Below, in pieces: positions 61,781-64,000 of a DNA stretch of 64,000 nucleotides. A program made the position numbers and the translations under genes. Source of the DNA: Lachnospiraceae bacterium (GTDB taxonomy: Bacteria; Bacillota; Clostridia; Lachnospirales; Lachnospiraceae); the NCBI GenBank assembly GCA_022510745.1, contig JAFLSY010000001.1, positions 62,001 through 126,000 of the forward strand. Direction: 5' to 3'. Positions within the stretch are counted from its first letter, which is position 1. Each line of letters starts with the position of its first letter. A model generated the notes under the pieces. The model worked only from the letters and a program-made list of their open reading frames with translations, did not search any database and had not been told where the DNA came from.

Positions 61781-62746
61781 ATGAATGCAGTTTTAGAGAA
61801 GATCAGTAAAATCGGCATTGTGCCGGTAGTAAAGATTGACAGGGTGGAGGATGCGGTTCCCCTTGCCAAAGCTCTTTGTCAGGGCGGACTGCCCTGTGCG
61901 GAAGTGACCTTCCGTACTGACGCGGCGGCGGGTGCCATCAAAGCTATGACAGAGAATTTCCCGGAAATGTGTGTAGGCGCGGGCACCGTACTGAACGCGG
62001 AACAGGTGGATGCTGCGGTAGAAGCAGGTGCACAGTTTATCGTAAGCCCGGGCTTAAATCCCAACACTGTGAAGTACTGTATCAGTAAGAATGTACCTAT
62101 TACCCCCGGTACTTCCAGCCCCTCCGATATCGAGCAGGCTATCGAATTGGGTCTGGATGTAGTGAAGTTCTTCCCGGCAGAGCAGTCCGGCGGCCTTGCT
62201 AAGATTAAGGCAATGGCAGCTCCCTATGTGAATATGAAGTTCATGCCCACCGGCGGTATCAACGCCAAGAACCTGACCTCTTATCTGGACTTTAACAAGA
62301 TTATTGCCTGCGGCGGTTCCTGGATGGTTCCCGGCGATCTGATCAATGCGGGAGAGTGGGATAAGATTGAGCAGCTGACCAGAGAAGCAGTACAGACCAT
62401 GTTGGGATTTGAACTGGCCCATGTGGGTGTGAATGCGGAAAATGAGGCAGAGGCAGAAAAAGCAGCGAACAGATTCGGCTTTATCTTCGGTATGCCGGCA
62501 AAAGTCGGAAACAGCTCCGTATTTGCAGGAACAGCGTTAGAGGTTATGAAGACCCCTTATCTGGGTAAGAACGGACATATTGCAGTCAGAACCAACTACA
62601 TTGAGAGAGCGGTAAATTATCTGAGCACCGTTTTAGGTGTGGAGTTTGATGAAAGCACCGCCAAGAGGGATGCCAAGGGCGGACTGAAGGCTATCTATCT
62701 GAAAGAAGAAATCGGCGGTTTTGCAGTACATCTTGTACAACGCTAA
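61781..62746 (+). CDS. KDPG/KHG aldolase with C-terminal VOC-like domain
   Basis: A 321-residue two-part protein; stand-alone Eda aldolases are about 205-215. Residues 1-210 form the class I aldolase: Glu41 in AEVTFRT, the Schiff-base Lys129 in VVKFFPAE, phosphate-binding GAGTVLN and TGGINAKN. It cleaves 2-keto-3-deoxy-6-phosphogluconate to pyruvate and glyceraldehyde-3-phosphate. Residues about 212-321 start with ELAHVGVNAENEAEAEKAANRF and end with GGFAVHLVQR, a beta-alpha-beta pattern like glyoxalase/VOC domains; metal ligands are not obvious. It lies between the RpiB-like gene and kdgK, behind ATAGGAG. Confidence 0.92.
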   Translation: MNAVLEKISKIGIVPVVKIDRVEDAVPLAKALCQGGLPCAEVTFRTDAAAGAIKAMTENFPEMCVGAGTVLNAEQVDAAVEAGAQFIVSPGLNPNTVKYCISKNVPITPGTSSPSDIEQAIELGLDVVKFFPAEQSGGLAKIKAMAAPYVNMKFMPTGGINAKNLTSYLDFNKIIACGGSWMVPGDLINAGEWDKIEQLTREAVQTMLGFELAHVGVNAENEAEAEKAANRFGFIFGMPAKVGNSSVFAGTALEVMKTPYLGKNGHIAVRTNYIERAVNYLSTVLGVEFDESTAKRDAKGGLKAIYLKEEIGGFAVHLVQR

Positions 62747-62772
62747 AAAATTAATAGAAAGGAAACAGAAAT

Positions 62773-63804
62773 ATGGCAAAAGTAATTACCATGGGTGAGA
62801 TCATGTTAAGACTCTCTACCCCCAACAATGAGAAATTTATCCAGGCAGACGAGTTCGATATCAACTACGGCGGCGGTGAGGCCAATGTTGCGGTTTCCCT
62901 TGCTAACTATGGTCATGACGCAGAATTTGTAACCGCAGTGCCTGACAATGAAATCGGCGAGTGTGCGGTAGCTTCCTTAAGAAAGTACAATGTAGGTACA
63001 AAACATATTGCAAAATGCGGAGAAAGACTGGGAATTTACTATCTGGAATCCGGTTCCGCAATGCGCCCTTCCAAGGTGGTATATGACAGGGCTCATTCCT
63101 CTATTTCTACGGCAACCGAAGCGGATTTTGATTTTGACGCTATCTTTGAAGGTGCGGACTGGTTCCACTTTACCGGTATCACACCTGCGGTATCTGATAG
63201 TGCCGCTGTACTTACAGAGAAGGCATTGATCGCAGCAAAGAAGCACGGTGTAAAGGTGTCTGTGGATCTGAACTTCCGTAAGAAACTGTGGTCCTCCGAA
63301 AAGGCGCAGAAGGTTATGACAAACCTGATGAAGTATGTGGATGTATGTATCGGAAACGAAGAGGATGCAGAATTGGTACTGGGCTTTAAGCCCGGTGAAA
63401 CGGATGTCACCAGCGGCGAGTTGGAGCTTGCAGGATACAAGTCCATTTTTGAGCAGATGGTGGAGAAATTTAACTTTGAATACTGTGTATCCTCTCTGCG
63501 CGTGAGCCATTCCGCTTCCGACAACGGCTGGTCCGCATGTATTTATTCCAGAGATACCAAGGAATTCTATCATTCCAAAGAGTACAGCATTCATCCCATT
63601 GTGGACCGTGTAGGCGGCGGTGATTCCTTTGCGGGCGGCGTTATCTGCGGTATGCTGGACGGCAAGGATTTCAAAGCAGCTCTGGAGTATGGCGTGGCAG
63701 CTTCCGCACTGAAGCACACCATTCCCGGAGACTTCAATCTGGTATCCAGAAAAGAAGTGGAAACTCTGGCAGGCGGCGATGCATCCGGACGTGTACAGAG
63801 ATAG
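62773..63804 (+). CDS. kdgK: 2-keto-3-deoxygluconate kinase (PfkB family)
   Basis: A 343-residue PfkB sugar kinase. N-terminal signature YGGGEANVAVSLANYGHDAEFVTAVPDNEIG; C-terminal DRVGGGDSFAGGVICGM with the catalytic Asp in the GDSF motif. It phosphorylates KDG to KDPG for the aldolase encoded 26 nt upstream. The ribosome site is AAAGGAAACAG. The sugar assignment relies on operon position and on the KdgK-type N-terminus. A terminator follows 32 nt after the stop. Confidence 0.95.
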   Translation: MAKVITMGEIMLRLSTPNNEKFIQADEFDINYGGGEANVAVSLANYGHDAEFVTAVPDNEIGECAVASLRKYNVGTKHIAKCGERLGIYYLESGSAMRPSKVVYDRAHSSISTATEADFDFDAIFEGADWFHFTGITPAVSDSAAVLTEKALIAAKKHGVKVSVDLNFRKKLWSSEKAQKVMTNLMKYVDVCIGNEEDAELVLGFKPGETDVTSGELELAGYKSIFEQMVEKFNFEYCVSSLRVSHSASDNGWSACIYSRDTKEFYHSKEYSIHPIVDRVGGGDSFAGGVICGMLDGKDFKAALEYGVAASALKHTIPGDFNLVSRKEVETLAGGDASGRVQR

Positions 63805-63833
63805 TTTTAACGAATTGTAACACGAACTTAAAA

Positions 63834-63871
63834 GGTCGTATGGAAAGAACTTTCCATACGGCTTTTTTTTA
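63834..63871 (+). terminator. Rho-independent terminator of the kdu operon
   Basis: Perfect 11 bp stem CGTATGGAAAG (63837-63847) with CTTTCCATACG (63850-63860), 2 nt loop, then GCTTTTTTTT. Confidence 0.92.
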
Positions 63872-63890
63872 GATATTTGGAGAAAAAATA

Positions 63891-63919
63891 TTGCATTATT
63901 GTACTAAAAGAGATACAAT
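63891..63919 (+). promoter_or_regulatory. Putative promoter of the gene starting at the right edge
   Basis: TTGCAT (63891-63896) and TACAAT (63914-63919) with a 17 bp spacer, about 75 nt before an ATG at 63995. Confidence 0.6.
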
Positions 63920-63994
63920 GATAGTAAATCTATCAAAAATGCTCATGGTATAAGATTGCAGACCATGAGAAGAACTTAGAAAGGCGGAAGGTCT

Positions 63995-64000
63995 ATGAAA
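63995..64000 (+). CDS. Start of a further gene (cut by window edge)
   Basis: ATGAAA at the very end follows AAGGCGGAAGG and the putative promoter at 63891-63919. Only two codons are visible, so nothing can be said about the product. Confidence 0.5.

Noticed and set aside
62977..63717. A 246-codon open frame on the minus strand opposite kdgK
   Set aside because: KdgK is unmistakable on the plus strand. The antisense frame follows from codon bias and has no recognisable domain.

Overview
This 64 kb window looks like chromosome from a gut-type Lachnospiraceae or other Clostridia. The support is moderate GC, strong AGGAGG ribosome sites, frequent TTG/GTG starts, clostridial sigma-A promoters, and many two-transporter plant-glycan operons. 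I saw no rRNA, tRNA, CRISPR array, insertion sequence or phage gene. The assignment rests on gene content and style, not on a marker gene.

Layout. (1) 1-5.1 kb: the 3' end of an M18 aminopeptidase, an AraC-type regulator, a small lipoprotein with a duplicated motif, a PHP phosphoesterase and a leaderless S8 protease. (2) 5.1-21.4 kb: a dense phospho-signalling locus. A minus-strand HTH protein/LRR-kinase pair diverges from a plus-strand run encoding a double-FHA ABC transporter, a PP2C phosphatase, three paralogous transmembrane Ser/Thr kinases with different ectodomains, two zinc-ribbon proteins and two lipoproteins. The transporter resembles mycobacterial Rv1747, which is controlled by its neighbour kinase PknF. 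Two of the kinases carry an identical TEVL juxtamembrane motif of the kind FHA domains bind when phosphorylated. This is the best candidate here for a poorly described system.

(3) 21.5-47.7 kb: an arabinan/arabinoxylan locus. An ArsR-type regulator diverges from a GH51 arabinofuranosidase. Then come two sets of sugar ABC permeases and binding proteins (no ATPase), an NHL-Yip1 protein, a DUF5696 protein and a LamG lipoprotein. After a terminator follow a GH43, araA, a ribulokinase, araD, a small Cys protein, a GH27, a membrane-tethered GH43 and a small membrane protein. Secreted enzymes would release arabino-oligosaccharides, the transporters would import them, intracellular GH51/GH43/GH27 would finish cleavage, and AraA/B/D would feed xylulose-5-phosphate to the pentose phosphate pathway.

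(4) 47.8-56.1 kb: a lipoprotein translationally coupled to an EF-G-like ribosomal-protection GTPase fused to a YacP/Rae1-like NYN nuclease, a decayed GH51 fragment, a chemoreceptor, a lipase-like DUF2974 protein and a class I glutamine amidotransferase-like hydrolase. (5) 56.2-64 kb: GH95 and SGNH hydrolases, then a kdu operon (kduI, kduD, an RpiB-family isomerase, a KDPG aldolase with a VOC-like tail, kdgK) for unsaturated uronates from pectin. It sits behind a TATAAT promoter overlapped by a 16 bp cre/LacI-type palindrome. A new gene starts at the right edge.
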